A stretch of DNA of 38,445 nucleotides from Burkholderiaceae bacterium (GTDB taxonomy: Bacteria > Pseudomonadota > Gammaproteobacteria > Burkholderiales > Burkholderiaceae_C), in assembly GCA_023954095.1 (NCBI GenBank), contig JAMLIQ010000023.1:1-38445 (forward strand), given 5' to 3'. The notes under the pieces are model-generated. The model was not told the DNA's origin. It searched no databases and saw nothing but the letters and a program-made list of their open reading frames with translations. Positions 25,212 to 33,232 of the stretch are shown in pieces. Within the stretch, counting starts at the first letter, position 1. Each line of letters starts with the position of its first letter. The translations under genes were made by a program, and so were the position numbers.

Positions 25212-26336
25212 TCACGCGGGGTAGATGCACCCCAGCACACGGGCGCCCTGGGCGCCCGTTGCCATGGGGAGGTTGCCCGGCAGGCCCCGCATGGCCTGGC
25301 GGGCCAGCCAGGCAAACGCTGCCGCCTCCACCTGCAGGGCGGGCAGACCGAAGGCATCGGCCGCCTGCACCTGGAGCGCGGGCAGCAGGGCCTGCAAGCG
25401 CGCCATAAGGTGCCGGTTGAAGGCGCCTCCCCCACAGACAATCAGAAATTTGCTATTGTTTTGATAGCTTATTGCGCTTTCTGCACATGCGCTGGCAGTC
25501 AATTCCGTCAATGTGGCCTGGACGTCTGCCGCTGTTGCCGGGCCAAAGCGCGCCAGCCGTTCCTGCAGCCATTCGGGACGGAACAGGTCGCGCCCCGTGC
25601 TCTTGGGCGGCAAACGATGCAGGTAGGGTTCCTCCTGGAACAAGGCCAGCAGGCCGGGCAGCACCTGGCCGCTGGCGGCCCAGGTGCCATCGCGATCAAA
25701 CGGCTGGCCGGTGTGCAACTGGCACCAGTGGTCCATGAGGGCATTGCCAGGGCCGCAATCAAAGCCCAGCACCCGGCCATCGGCGCCCAGCGCGCTCAGG
25801 TTGGCGATGCCGCCGATGTTCAGGACCAGCAAGTCCTGCCCTGGCTGGCCGAACATGTGCTGGTGAAAGGCGGGCACCAGGGGGGCGCCCTGTCCACCGG
25901 CCGCCACGTCGCGGCTGCGCAGGTCGGCCACCACGGCAATGCCGGTCAGCTCGGCCAGCAAGGCCGGGTTGTTCAGCTGCAGGGTGTATCCCGTACCGTC
26001 GAATTCCCCGGGACGGTGGCGCACCGTCTGCCCATGGGCGCCGATGGCCCGCACAGCCTGGGCGGGTACGCCCGCTTCCCGTAACAGGGTTTGCACGGCC
26101 TGAGCATAGTGGCGGGCCAGGCCGTTCGCGGCCAGGGCGGCGCGGTGCAGTTCGTTGGCGCCAGGGCTGTTGAGCGCCAGCAGTTCGGCGCGGGTGGTGT
26201 CGTCAAAAGCGCTGGCGTGGTACTCCAGCACCACGCAGCGCGGGCCAGAGAAGTCGGCCAGGACGGCATCCACCCCATCGAGCGAGGTGCCCGACATCAG
26301 GCCGATGTACAGCTCGGAAACGGAAGACGAATTCAC
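25212..26336 (-). CDS. anmK: Anhydro-N-acetylmuramic acid kinase
   Basis: The 374-residue cytosolic kinase cleaves and phosphorylates 1,6-anhydroMurNAc to MurNAc-6-phosphate in peptidoglycan recycling. The N-terminal GLMSGTSLDGVDAVLADF, IGAHGQTVRHRP, VADLRSRDVAAGGQGAPLVP, LNIGGIANL and VCGGGAFNRHLM are canonical ASKHA motifs. The length is typical. Residues about 276-297, just before VCGGG, are encoded by a copy of the dispersed palindromic repeat (25446-25510), so this local loop/helix is not ancestral sequence; neighbouring catalytic motifs are intact. The M23 peptidase gene lies just upstream on the same strand (49-bp gap), making a wall-turnover pair. Confidence 0.95.
   Translation of the reverse strand: MNSSSVSELYIGLMSGTSLDGVDAVLADFSGPRCVVLEYHASAFDDTTRAELLALNSPGANELHRAALAANGLARHYAQAVQTLLREAGVPAQAVRAIGAHGQTVRHRPGEFDGTGYTLQLNNPALLAELTGIAVVADLRSRDVAAGGQGAPLVPAFHQHMFGQPGQDLLVLNIGGIANLSALGADGRVLGFDCGPGNALMDHWCQLHTGQPFDRDGTWAASGQVLPGLLALFQEEPYLHRLPPKSTGRDLFRPEWLQERLARFGPATAADVQATLTELTASACAESAISYQNNSKFLIVCGGGAFNRHLMARLQALLPALQVQAADAFGLPALQVEAAAFAWLARQAMRGLPGNLPMATGAQGARVLGCIYPA
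25446..25510 (+). repeat. Dispersed palindromic element, copy 3 (inside anmK)
   Basis: The core at 25467-25499 has arm GCTTATTGCGCTT, 7-nt loop TCTGCAC and arm ATGCGCTGGCAGT, preceded by AATTTGCTATTGTTTTGATA as in the copy at 8677. The second arm is degenerate. It is antisense to anmK and keeps its frame open. Confidence 0.62.
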
Positions 26337-26385
26337 GGTGATCCGCGGCCTTGCAAGGCGCGAAGCGCCTCCGGGGGGCGCATCG

Positions 26386-27747
26386 CTATTCAGCGCTGGC
26401 CTGCTGGATGAGCTCGGCGGACGCCAGCTCGGTGCGCATCATGGCGGCCAGGCGGTCGAACGCCGGGCGGGCGGCGGCAGAGACCGGTGCGGCGGCCTCG
26501 CTCTGGCGGGCGATGGCCATGGGGTCCTGGTGCTGGCCGTTGACGCGGAACTCAAAATGCAGGTGCGGGCCGGTGGCCCAGCCTGTGGAGCCCACGGCGC
26601 CGATGTTTTCGCCCTGGGCCACCGATTGGCCCTTCTTCACATTGATGCGGCTCAGGTGGGCGTAGACGGTGACGTGCTGGTTGCGGTGCTTGATGTAGAT
26701 GACGTTGCCAAAGCCATTTTGCACGCCTGCGAACTCGACCACGCCATCGCCCACGGTGCGCACGGCGGTGCCGGTGGGGGCCGCAAAGTCGGTGCCCAGG
26801 TGGGCGCGCCATTTTTGCAGGATGGGGTGGAAGCGCATGGCAAACCCGCTGGAGACGCGGGAGAATTCCACGGGCGAGGCCAGGTAGGCGCGGCGCATGC
26901 TTTGGCCGTCGAGCGTGTAGTAGGCGCCCTTGCTGGCGCCAGGCTCCTGGAACCACAGTGCTTCGTGGGATTTGCCGTTGTTCAGGAACTCGGCACTGAG
27001 GACGCGGCCGCTGCGCAGGGGCTCGCCGTCGGCCTCCAGCGTTTCATAGACGATGGAGAAACGGTCGCCCTTGCGCAGGGAGCGGCGGAAATCGATGTCG
27101 CCCGAGAACAGCTCGGCCACCTGCACGGCTACCGCGTCGGGGATGTGCGCGTCGTCGGTGGCGGCAAACAGGGAGCTTTGGATCACGCCGCCGGCCAGGC
27201 GGGTGGACGCGGTGAGCGGGGCGGTTTCGATGCGGGACGTGAAGCCTGCATCGGTCTTCTCGATCACCAGGCGCTTGAAATAGCCGCTGTCGTCAGGCGC
27301 CCAGCGGGCGGTCAGGCGCAGCAGGCGGTGGTCGTCGGTGGTTTCGGCCGACACCAGGCGGCCGGTGCGGCCCAGGAGATTGCGCTGCGTGGCGCTGTCG
27401 CGCCGCAAAAAGGCGGCGGCGGACGGATCTGCCACGCCCAGGCGCTGCAGCAGGGATTCTGCCGAATCGCTGCTGCGCACCTGCTCGCTGCGGAACAAGG
27501 AGAAACCGGGCTGCTCCGTCAGCGCCGCCAGGGTGGTGCCGCTGGCCAGAGAGTCGATGGACTGCTCGATCATGCGCACCGGCAGATCGGCGGGATCGGG
27601 GGCCAGCGAAGCCACGGCAAACGCGCCGCCGCCGCCGGTCAGCAGGAGTGCCGCCAGAAGGGCGGTAATGCGTTTGGGGTGTTTCTGGATGCCTTGGGAA
27701 ATCCGATCGAGCAATGCGGCGCCGGTGGTGGTCAAGCCATGATTCAA
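26386..27747 (-). CDS. M23 family metallopeptidase (LytM-type murein hydrolase)
   Basis: This is a membrane-anchored peptidoglycan endopeptidase. An N-terminal cytoplasmic stretch and one membrane helix (about residues 23-43, ITALLAALLLTGGGGAFAVA) precede a periplasmic region with an OapA/LysM-like helper domain and the C-terminal peptidase. Zinc-site motifs are His316 and Asp320 in HLGTDFAAPTGTA and HLH at 395-397. I place the start at TTG 27747 because GGGGAT lies about 6 nt upstream; an in-frame GTG at 27819 adds 24 residues but lacks a ribosome-binding site. No ATG is available near either. It is divergent from tyrS and upstream of anmK. Confidence 0.9.
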   Translation of the reverse strand: MNHGLTTTGAALLDRISQGIQKHPKRITALLAALLLTGGGGAFAVASLAPDPADLPVRMIEQSIDSLASGTTLAALTEQPGFSLFRSEQVRSSDSAESLLQRLGVADPSAAAFLRRDSATQRNLLGRTGRLVSAETTDDHRLLRLTARWAPDDSGYFKRLVIEKTDAGFTSRIETAPLTASTRLAGGVIQSSLFAATDDAHIPDAVAVQVAELFSGDIDFRRSLRKGDRFSIVYETLEADGEPLRSGRVLSAEFLNNGKSHEALWFQEPGASKGAYYTLDGQSMRRAYLASPVEFSRVSSGFAMRFHPILQKWRAHLGTDFAAPTGTAVRTVGDGVVEFAGVQNGFGNVIYIKHRNQHVTVYAHLSRINVKKGQSVAQGENIGAVGSTGWATGPHLHFEFRVNGQHQDPMAIARQSEAAAPVSAAARPAFDRLAAMMRTELASAELIQQASAE

Positions 27748-27940
27748 GATGCGATCCCCAGGGTGAGTGTGTGCCTGTTGCAGGTCCCGGACGCGGGGGT
27801 CTGGGGAAGCGCGACACACGAAAATTCAGTGCCGCAGTGCGCAGGAAACTGTCCGGAAAAGCGGGCCAATTAGAATCCGCCACTGCGATGTGGCCGCAAG
27901 TATAGCGAACCGTTTAGGCGCGACACCCTAGAAAACCCTT

Positions 27941-29176
27941 ATGAATCAATCTGCTGTTACAACAACCCCGGTCTCTGATGGTGTAGGACAGGCGCTGGAA
28001 ATTTCGCTGCGCGGTGTCGAAGAACTGCTGCCCAGGGACGAATGGGTCAAGAAACTCACGCGCTCCGAGGCGTCCGGCCAGCCGCTGCGCATCAAATTGG
28101 GCCTGGACCCCACGGCGCCCGACATCCACATCGGCCACACCGTGGTGCTCAACAAGATGCGCCAGTTGCAGAACCTGGGCCACCAGGTGATCTTTCTGAT
28201 CGGCGACTTCACCAGCCTGATCGGCGACCCCTCGGGCCGCAACAGCACGCGCCCGCCGCTCACGCCCGAACAGATCAAGGCCAACGCCGAGACGTATTAC
28301 AAGCAGGCCAGCCTGGTGCTCGACCCGGCGCGCACCGAGATCCGCTACAACAGCGAGTGGAGCGAGCCCCTGGGCGCCAGCGGCATGATCCAGCTTGCCG
28401 CCAAGTACACCGTGGCGCGCATGATGGAGCGCGAAGACTTCCACAAGCGCTTCACCACCGGCCAGTCGATCAGCGTGCATGAATTCCTGTACCCGCTGAT
28501 GCAGGGCTACGACTCGGTGGCTTTGAAGAGTGACCTGGAGCTGGGCGGGACCGACCAGAAGTTCAACCTGCTCATGGGCCGCCACCTGCAGCAGGAATAC
28601 GGCCAGGAGCCGCAGTGCATCCTGACCATGCCGCTGCTCGTCGGCCTGGACGGTGTGGACAAGATGTCCAAATCCAAGAACAACTACATCGGCATTACCG
28701 AGGCGGCCAACACCATGTTCGCCAAGGTGCTGAGCATTTCGGACACGCTGATGTGGGACTGGTTCACGCTGCTGTCGTTCAAGAGCCTGGCGGAGATCGC
28801 CGCGCTCAAGGCCGAGGTGGCGGGCGGGCGCAACCCCAAGGACGCCAAGGTGATGCTGGCCAGGGAGATCACCACGCGCTTCCACAGCGCGGCGGCGGCC
28901 GATGCGGCCGAGCAGGATTTCGCCAACCGCAGCAAGGGCGGCGTGCCGGATGACATTCCCGAGGTCAGCCTGTCGGGGGCGCCGCTGGGCATGGCGGCCC
29001 TGCTCAAGCAGGCCAACCTGGCACCCTCGTCCAGCGAGGCCAATCGCCTGATCGACGGCGGTGGCGTGCGGGTGGATGGTGCCGTGGTTTCCGACAAGGG
29101 CCTCAAGCTGGGTGCCGGAAGCTATGTGGTGCAGGTGGGCAAACGCAAGTTTGCGCGTGTGCTGCTGGGCGAATAA
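27941..29176 (+). CDS. tyrS: Tyrosyl-tRNA synthetase
   Basis: The 411-residue class-I synthetase attaches tyrosine to tRNA-Tyr. The HIGH motif (63-66, in [13 protein letters not shown]) and KMSKS (241-245) are intact, with [20 protein letters not shown] as the tyrosine-binding region and a C-terminal S4 RNA-binding domain ([17 protein letters not shown]). Length fits the TyrZ-like subgroup of about 400-410 residues. It is divergent from the M23 peptidase gene. A palindromic repeat copy follows the stop and could serve as a 3' hairpin. Confidence 0.97.
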   Translation: MNQSAVTTTPVSDGVGQALEISLRGVEELLPRDEWVKKLTRSEASGQPLRIKLGLDPTAPDIHIGHTVVLNKMRQLQNLGHQVIFLIGDFTSLIGDPSGRNSTRPPLTPEQIKANAETYYKQASLVLDPARTEIRYNSEWSEPLGASGMIQLAAKYTVARMMEREDFHKRFTTGQSISVHEFLYPLMQGYDSVALKSDLELGGTDQKFNLLMGRHLQQEYGQEPQCILTMPLLVGLDGVDKMSKSKNNYIGITEAANTMFAKVLSISDTLMWDWFTLLSFKSLAEIAALKAEVAGGRNPKDAKVMLAREITTRFHSAAAADAAEQDFANRSKGGVPDDIPEVSLSGAPLGMAALLKQANLAPSSSEANRLIDGGGVRVDGAVVSDKGLKLGAGSYVVQVGKRKFARVLLGE

Positions 29177-29177
29177 T

Positions 29178-29240
29178 TGGGTCGAAATAGCATCAAACGC
29201 TTGCCCATCAAGCGGTTGGTGCTATTAATTTGATACTTTT
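29178..29240 (+). repeat. Dispersed palindromic element, copy 4 (tyrS / LysR 3' junction)
   Basis: The core at 29190-29222 has arm GCATCAAACGCTT, loop GCCCATC and arm AAGCGGTTGGTGC, largely paired, with tail TATTAATTTGATACTTTT. It sits between convergent genes, and its tail supplies the LysR stop codon (TAA at 29227-29225) and last codons. Confidence 0.75.
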
Positions 29241-30226
29241 GGGCCCGGCGCGCCGGGTTCTGCCGCCTCGCCCAGGGCGGTGCGCGTGGCCGCTGCCTCG
29301 GTGCGCAGCCAGGAGCAAAAAGCCTGCACCTCGGGGCGTTGGCTGCTGCGCGGGCCCACCAGCAGCCAATAGGCCAGCGGCGAGTCGAGCCGGTGGCCGG
29401 GCAGCACCTCCACCAGGTCACCCCGGGCCAGCGCGTCTGCCACCAAGGGCAGGCGCGCCAGCGCCAGGCCCTGGCCGCTGAGCGCGGCCTGCACGATCTG
29501 GTGCGCGTGGTTGAAGGACAGCCAGCGCTGGGGCTGCAGCTGGGGGCCGCCCTGGGCATCGAACCAGCGGCGCCAGGACAGCCATTCCAGGTGCAGGCTG
29601 CGGTGTGCATCGCCCGCTTCGATCAGGGTGAAGCGGGCCACATCGGCCGGTCGCCGCACGGGCGGCGTGCTTTTGAGCAGCCAGGGGCTGGCCACCACCG
29701 CCAGTTGTTCGCCAAACAGCCGTTCAGCACCGGCCAGGCGCGTGCCAGGCAGGCTGTAGCGCAGCGCCAGGTCAATGTCGGCGGTGTCCATGTCGACCGG
29801 GACATCGCTGGCGTCGATGCGCAGGTCGATGTCGGGGTGGTCGCGCTGAAAGGCCTCCATGCGCGGAATGAGCCAGGTCGAGGCAAAACTGGCCCAGGTG
29901 GCGATGGCCACGCTTTTGCGCCCCGCCGTCTGGCGCACCAGGCGCACGGCCGCGTCGATGCGCTCCAGGGCCGGTGCCACGGTGCGCTGCAATTGCGCGC
30001 CCGCGCCCGTCAGTTCTACGGCGCGGGTGTGGCGCAGGAACAGCGGCAGGCCCACCTCGTCCTCCAGCGCCTGGATCTGGCGGCTCACGGCCGATTGCGT
30101 GAGCGCCAGTTCTTCGGCAGCCGCACGAAAGTTGAGATGCCGCGCCACAGCCAGGAACGCGCGCCAGTGGCCCGCCGCCACGGGGCGGGTGCGCAGCAGG
30201 GCGGCAGACGGGGGCAGAGCAGACAT
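29225..30226 (-). CDS. LysR family transcriptional regulator (GcvA-like)
   Basis: The 333-residue regulator has an N-terminal winged HTH (about residues 20-78; WRAFLAVARHLNFRAAAEEL, then TQSAVSRQIQALEDEVGLPL) and a C-terminal effector domain with LRIDASDVPVDMDTADIDLA, characteristic of the GcvA-type LysR group. It is divergent from a DUF2917 gene with a strong palindromic operator candidate between them, so it likely controls that gene and itself. The last few residues (near VSN) come from a repeat element overlapping the 3' end. Start at ATG 30226 leaves a slightly extended N-terminus; a later start is possible. Confidence 0.9.
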   Translation of the reverse strand: MSALPPSAALLRTRPVAAGHWRAFLAVARHLNFRAAAEELALTQSAVSRQIQALEDEVGLPLFLRHTRAVELTGAGAQLQRTVAPALERIDAAVRLVRQTAGRKSVAIATWASFASTWLIPRMEAFQRDHPDIDLRIDASDVPVDMDTADIDLALRYSLPGTRLAGAERLFGEQLAVVASPWLLKSTPPVRRPADVARFTLIEAGDAHRSLHLEWLSWRRWFDAQGGPQLQPQRWLSFNHAHQIVQAALSGQGLALARLPLVADALARGDLVEVLPGHRLDSPLAYWLLVGPRSSQRPEVQAFCSWLRTEAAATRTALGEAAEPGAPGPKVSN

Positions 30227-30254
30227 ACCGAGCGCCTTATTGATGCAGTTTGTG

Positions 30255-30331
30255 AATCAATAGCGTACCCCGCTTTCATTGGACTTGCAATGAAATCAGC
30301 AGGATCATGCAGAAATTCCACTCTATTGATT
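30255..30331. promoter_or_regulatory. LysR operator region between LysR and DUF2917 genes
   Basis: TTTCATTG (30274-30281) and CAATGAAA (30288-30295) form a perfect 8-bp inverted repeat with a 6-bp spacer, typical of a LysR recognition site. An outer perfect 9-bp inverted pair, AATCAATAG (30255-30263) and CTATTGATT (30323-30331), flanks it. Confidence 0.65.
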
Positions 30332-30348
30332 GATGCAAGGAGATCGCC

Positions 30349-30837
30349 ATGTCATACCCCATGGATTCGGTGTTGCTGCCCGGGAAGCAGGACGCTTGCA
30401 CATCCCCTGCGCCGACGGGTTGCTGGCGCCTGCGCCCGGGGCACGCGCTGTCGCTGCGGCCGCAAGATCGGGGGGTGCTGCGCGTGGCCCGGGGGCGGGT
30501 CTGGCTGACCCTGGGCGATGGATACGACCATGTGCTGGCTGCCGGGGATGCCATGGCGCTCGAACCCGGCTACACCGTGGTGCTGGAGCCCTGGGCTGCG
30601 CCGGGAGCGCAGGACGCGGCGTTTGCCTGGGATACAGCGGCGCCCCCTGTGGCCTGCGCCACGCCCGCTGCCGCGGACTGGGAGCGCAGCGTGGCGCGCC
30701 CGCTGTGGGACCTGGGGCAGGCGCTGGGTGCGGCGGCGCGTGCGACGGGGCAGCTGGCCCATGGGTTGGCGCGGTGGACGCTGCGCCGTGCGTTGCCGGG
30801 TGGCGCACATGCCGTACCGCAGTGCAGGGGCGGATAA
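30349..30837 (+). CDS. DUF2917 domain-containing protein
   Basis: Function unknown. The 162-residue soluble protein has a DUF2917-type cupin-like core (about residues 24-85: CWRLRPGHALSLRPQDRGVL, RVARGRVWLTLGDG and HVLAAGDAMALEPG), then an Ala-rich helical tail. No signal peptide or metal-binding triad is seen. The ATG has AAGGAG upstream. It lies divergent to a LysR regulator, as DUF2917 genes frequently do, suggesting a conserved regulator-target pair. glmU follows 54 bp downstream. Confidence 0.75.
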   Translation: MSYPMDSVLLPGKQDACTSPAPTGCWRLRPGHALSLRPQDRGVLRVARGRVWLTLGDGYDHVLAAGDAMALEPGYTVVLEPWAAPGAQDAAFAWDTAAPPVACATPAAADWERSVARPLWDLGQALGAAARATGQLAHGLARWTLRRALPGGAHAVPQCRGG

Positions 30838-30891
30838 TCGGGTGTTTTTTCCCGGCGAGGATGGTCCTGCGCCGGACGAACACAGATTGCC

Positions 30892-32331
30892 ATGACACCA
30901 CTCGACATTCTCATCATGGCGGCCGGCAAAGGCACGCGCATGAAAAGCCGCATTCCCAAGGTGCTCCAGCGTCTGGGCGGACGGGCCCTGCTGCGCCATG
31001 TGCTGGACCAGGCGGTCCATCTGCAGGCGCGCAGCGCCATTGTCATTACGGGCCATTGCGCTACAGAAGTAGAAGCTGCTACCGCAGATGCAGCAAGCGT
31101 TGGGAGCGGTTTTGACCTGAAATTTGTGCGCCAGGAACCGCAGCTGGGCACCGGCCACGCCGTGCAGCAGGCCGTGCCGCGGCTGCAGGACGACGGCACC
31201 GTGGTCGTGCTCTCGGGCGATGTGCCGCTGACCCAGGCCGACACGCTGCGCGCGCTGGTGGCTGCATCGCAGGCGGTGCCTGGCGGGCAGCTGGCGCTGC
31301 TGACGGTGACCATGGACGACCCCACGGGCTATGGCCGCATCGTGCGCAATGCCGACGGCGCGGTGCAGGGCATCGTCGAGCACAAGGACGCCAGCGAGGC
31401 CCAGCGCGCCATTACCGAGATCTACAGCGGCATCATGGCCGTGCCCGCACGCCTGCTGCGCGGCTGGCTGGCACGCCTGACCAATGACAACGCCCAGGGC
31501 GAGTACTACCTTACCCAGATCGTCACCCTGGCCGTGCAGGACGGCGCCCCCGTGGCCGCGCACCGTATTTCGGATGCGCTGCAGGTGGCCGGTGTCAACA
31601 GCCCCCTGCAGCTGGCCGCGCTGGAGCGCGCCCACCAGCTGCGCCAGGCCACCGCGCTGCTGGAGCAGGGCGTGCGCCTGGCCGACCCGGCACGCTTTGA
31701 CCTGCGCGACGACGCACGCACCGGCGTGCGCGGCGAGCTGCTGTGCGCGCAGGATGTGGAGATCGATGTGGGCTGCATCTTCACCGGCCGTGTGGTGCTG
31801 GGCGAGGGCGTGCAGGTCGGCGCGCACTGCTGCATCGCCAACGCGCGCATTGGCGCGGGGGCCGTCATCCACCCCTATACCCACATCGATGGCGAACAGA
31901 TGAGTGCCACCGTCGGCGAGGGCGCCCTGGTCGGCCCCTTTGCCCGCCTGCGCCCCGGTGCGCAACTGGGCCGTGGGGTGCACATCGGCAATTTTGTCGA
32001 GGTAAAAAACGCCACCCTGGCCGACGGTGCCAAGGCCAACCACCTGGCCTATCTGGGCGACGCCACCGTGGGCGAACGCGTGAACTTTGGCGCGGGCAGC
32101 ATCACCGCCAACTACGACGGTGCCAACAAGCACCGCACGGTGCTGGGCGCCGATGTGCACATCGGCAGCAACTGCGTGCTGGTGGCGCCGGTGCGCATTG
32201 GCGCCGGGGCCACCGTGGGCGGCGGCTCCACCATCACCAAGAACGTGCCCGCCGGTGCGCTGGGTGTGGCGCGCGGCCGCCAGGTCAGCGTGGCCGACTG
32301 GCAGCGCCCCACCAAGCAGCCCAAGCCATGA
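30892..32331 (+). CDS. glmU: Bifunctional GlcN-1-P acetyltransferase / GlcNAc-1-P uridyltransferase
   Basis: The 479-residue enzyme performs the last two steps to UDP-GlcNAc, precursor of peptidoglycan and LPS. The N-terminal uridyltransferase has ILIMAAGKGTRMKSRIPKVL (5-24), QLGTGHAVQQA, LSGDVPL, and GRIVRNADGAVQGIVEHKDA. The C-terminal left-handed beta-helix acetyltransferase has hexapeptide repeats (about 260-450) with GNFVEVKNATLADGAKANHL and the active-site His in that region. Residues about 57-78 coincide with a degenerate repeat copy and add roughly seven residues over the E. coli enzyme between the GHC segment and the strand FDLKFVRQEP. Its stop overlaps the histidine kinase start (ATGA). 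Confidence 0.96.
   Translation: MTPLDILIMAAGKGTRMKSRIPKVLQRLGGRALLRHVLDQAVHLQARSAIVITGHCATEVEAATADAASVGSGFDLKFVRQEPQLGTGHAVQQAVPRLQDDGTVVVLSGDVPLTQADTLRALVAASQAVPGGQLALLTVTMDDPTGYGRIVRNADGAVQGIVEHKDASEAQRAITEIYSGIMAVPARLLRGWLARLTNDNAQGEYYLTQIVTLAVQDGAPVAAHRISDALQVAGVNSPLQLAALERAHQLRQATALLEQGVRLADPARFDLRDDARTGVRGELLCAQDVEIDVGCIFTGRVVLGEGVQVGAHCCIANARIGAGAVIHPYTHIDGEQMSATVGEGALVGPFARLRPGAQLGRGVHIGNFVEVKNATLADGAKANHLAYLGDATVGERVNFGAGSITANYDGANKHRTVLGADVHIGSNCVLVAPVRIGAGATVGGGSTITKNVPAGALGVARGRQVSVADWQRPTKQPKP
31061..31125 (+). repeat. Dispersed palindromic element, copy 5 (inside glmU, degenerate)
   Basis: The core at 31075-31107 has arm GCTGCTACCGCAG, loop ATGCAGC and arm AAGCGTTGGGAGC, then tail GGTTTTGACCTGAAATTT, close to the tails of the other copies. 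The first arm has diverged, so the stem is weak. It is in sense orientation in glmU and in frame. Confidence 0.5.
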
Positions 32332-33167
32332 GCACGCCCCCCCTGGACGCAGCCGCCTCCGGCGCACCGGGGCCGGACGACTACGCGGCGCTGGAGGCCC
32401 CGGCGCTGCGCGCCCTGCTGGCCCGGCGCGACCTGCAATGGGCGCAGCAGGCGGCCGCACACGAGGAATGGGTGCACGCCGTATCGCACGACCTGCGGGC
32501 GCCGCTGCGCCACATCACCTCGTATGGGCCGCTGGTGCGCGAGCTGCTGGAGGAGGCGCAAGGCCTGGAGCCCGAAGCGCGGCAGGAGGCGCTGGCCTTT
32601 CTGGGCACCATGGACCAGTCGGCCCGGCGCATGGGCCGCATGCTCGATGGTCTGCTGGCGCTGGCACGCATTGACCGCGCGCCGCTGCGCCTGCAGGCCG
32701 TGGACCTGGGCGCGCTGGTCGAGCAGGCCCGCGCGCCGCTGGCCGCCGCGCTGCAAAGCCGCAGCGTGCAGTGGCAGGTGGCGCCAGCACTGCCTACCGT
32801 GCAGGGCGATGCGGCGCTGCTGCGCGCTTTGCTCGATGCGCTGTTGTCCAATGCGCTCAAGTTCACGCAGGGGCGGGCACCGGCCTGCATTGCCGTGGGG
32901 GCCGAGCGCGCGGCCGACGGGGTGTGCGCGCTGTGGGTGCAGGACAACGGTGTGGGCTTCAACCCTGCACAGGCGAACGGGCTGTTCGGCATCTTCCAGC
33001 GCCTGCACCGCGAGAGCGAGTTTGAGGGCGTGGGTGCCGGCCTGGCCCTGGTGCGCGCTGTGGCCCGGCGCCACGGCGGCCAGGCCCAGGCCACGGCTGC
33101 GCCGGGCGAAGGCTGCACGGTGCGCGTGTCCTGGCCGGATTCTGTGGCCGCACCGGTCTTCGATTGA
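32328..33167 (+). CDS. Orphan soluble sensor histidine kinase
   Basis: The 279-residue protein has HisKA and HATPase_c modules but no membrane segment and no recognisable sensor domain. The phospho-acceptor is His54 in VSHDLRAPLRH; the kinase boxes are NALKFTQ (N), DNGVGFN (G1), FGIFQRLHRE (F) and GVGAGLALV (G2). The first 45 residues form a short helix only. This phytochrome-kinase-like core is complete. The start overlaps the glmU stop as ATGA, indicating coupling. No response regulator gene lies nearby, so its partner is elsewhere. A palindromic repeat follows its stop. Confidence 0.88.
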   Translation: MSTPPLDAAASGAPGPDDYAALEAPALRALLARRDLQWAQQAAAHEEWVHAVSHDLRAPLRHITSYGPLVRELLEEAQGLEPEARQEALAFLGTMDQSARRMGRMLDGLLALARIDRAPLRLQAVDLGALVEQARAPLAAALQSRSVQWQVAPALPTVQGDAALLRALLDALLSNALKFTQGRAPACIAVGAERAADGVCALWVQDNGVGFNPAQANGLFGIFQRLHRESEFEGVGAGLALVRAVARRHGGQAQATAAPGEGCTVRVSWPDSVAAPVFD

Positions 33168-33232
33168 TGCAAAAATGAGAGCTGCCAGCGCTTGACTGGC
33201 AAGCGCTGGCGCCACTTTTTACCAGATATTCA
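33168..33232 (+). repeat. Dispersed palindromic element, copy 6 (kinase / cyclase 3' junction)
   Basis: The core at 33181-33213 has arm GCTGCCAGCGCTT, loop GACTGGC and arm AAGCGCTGGCGCC, forming a strong hairpin, followed by ACTTTTTACCAGATATT. It fills the gap between convergent genes and ends at the cyclase stop codon; the stem plus T5 run could act as a terminator for the kinase transcript. Confidence 0.78.

Noticed and set aside
26155-27873. 572-codon open frame on the plus strand
   Set aside because: Antisense to the M23 peptidase and part of anmK, both with intact motifs.
30352-32460. 702-codon open frame on the minus strand
   Set aside because: It is antisense to glmU and the DUF2917 gene; no recognisable domain and typical shadow composition.
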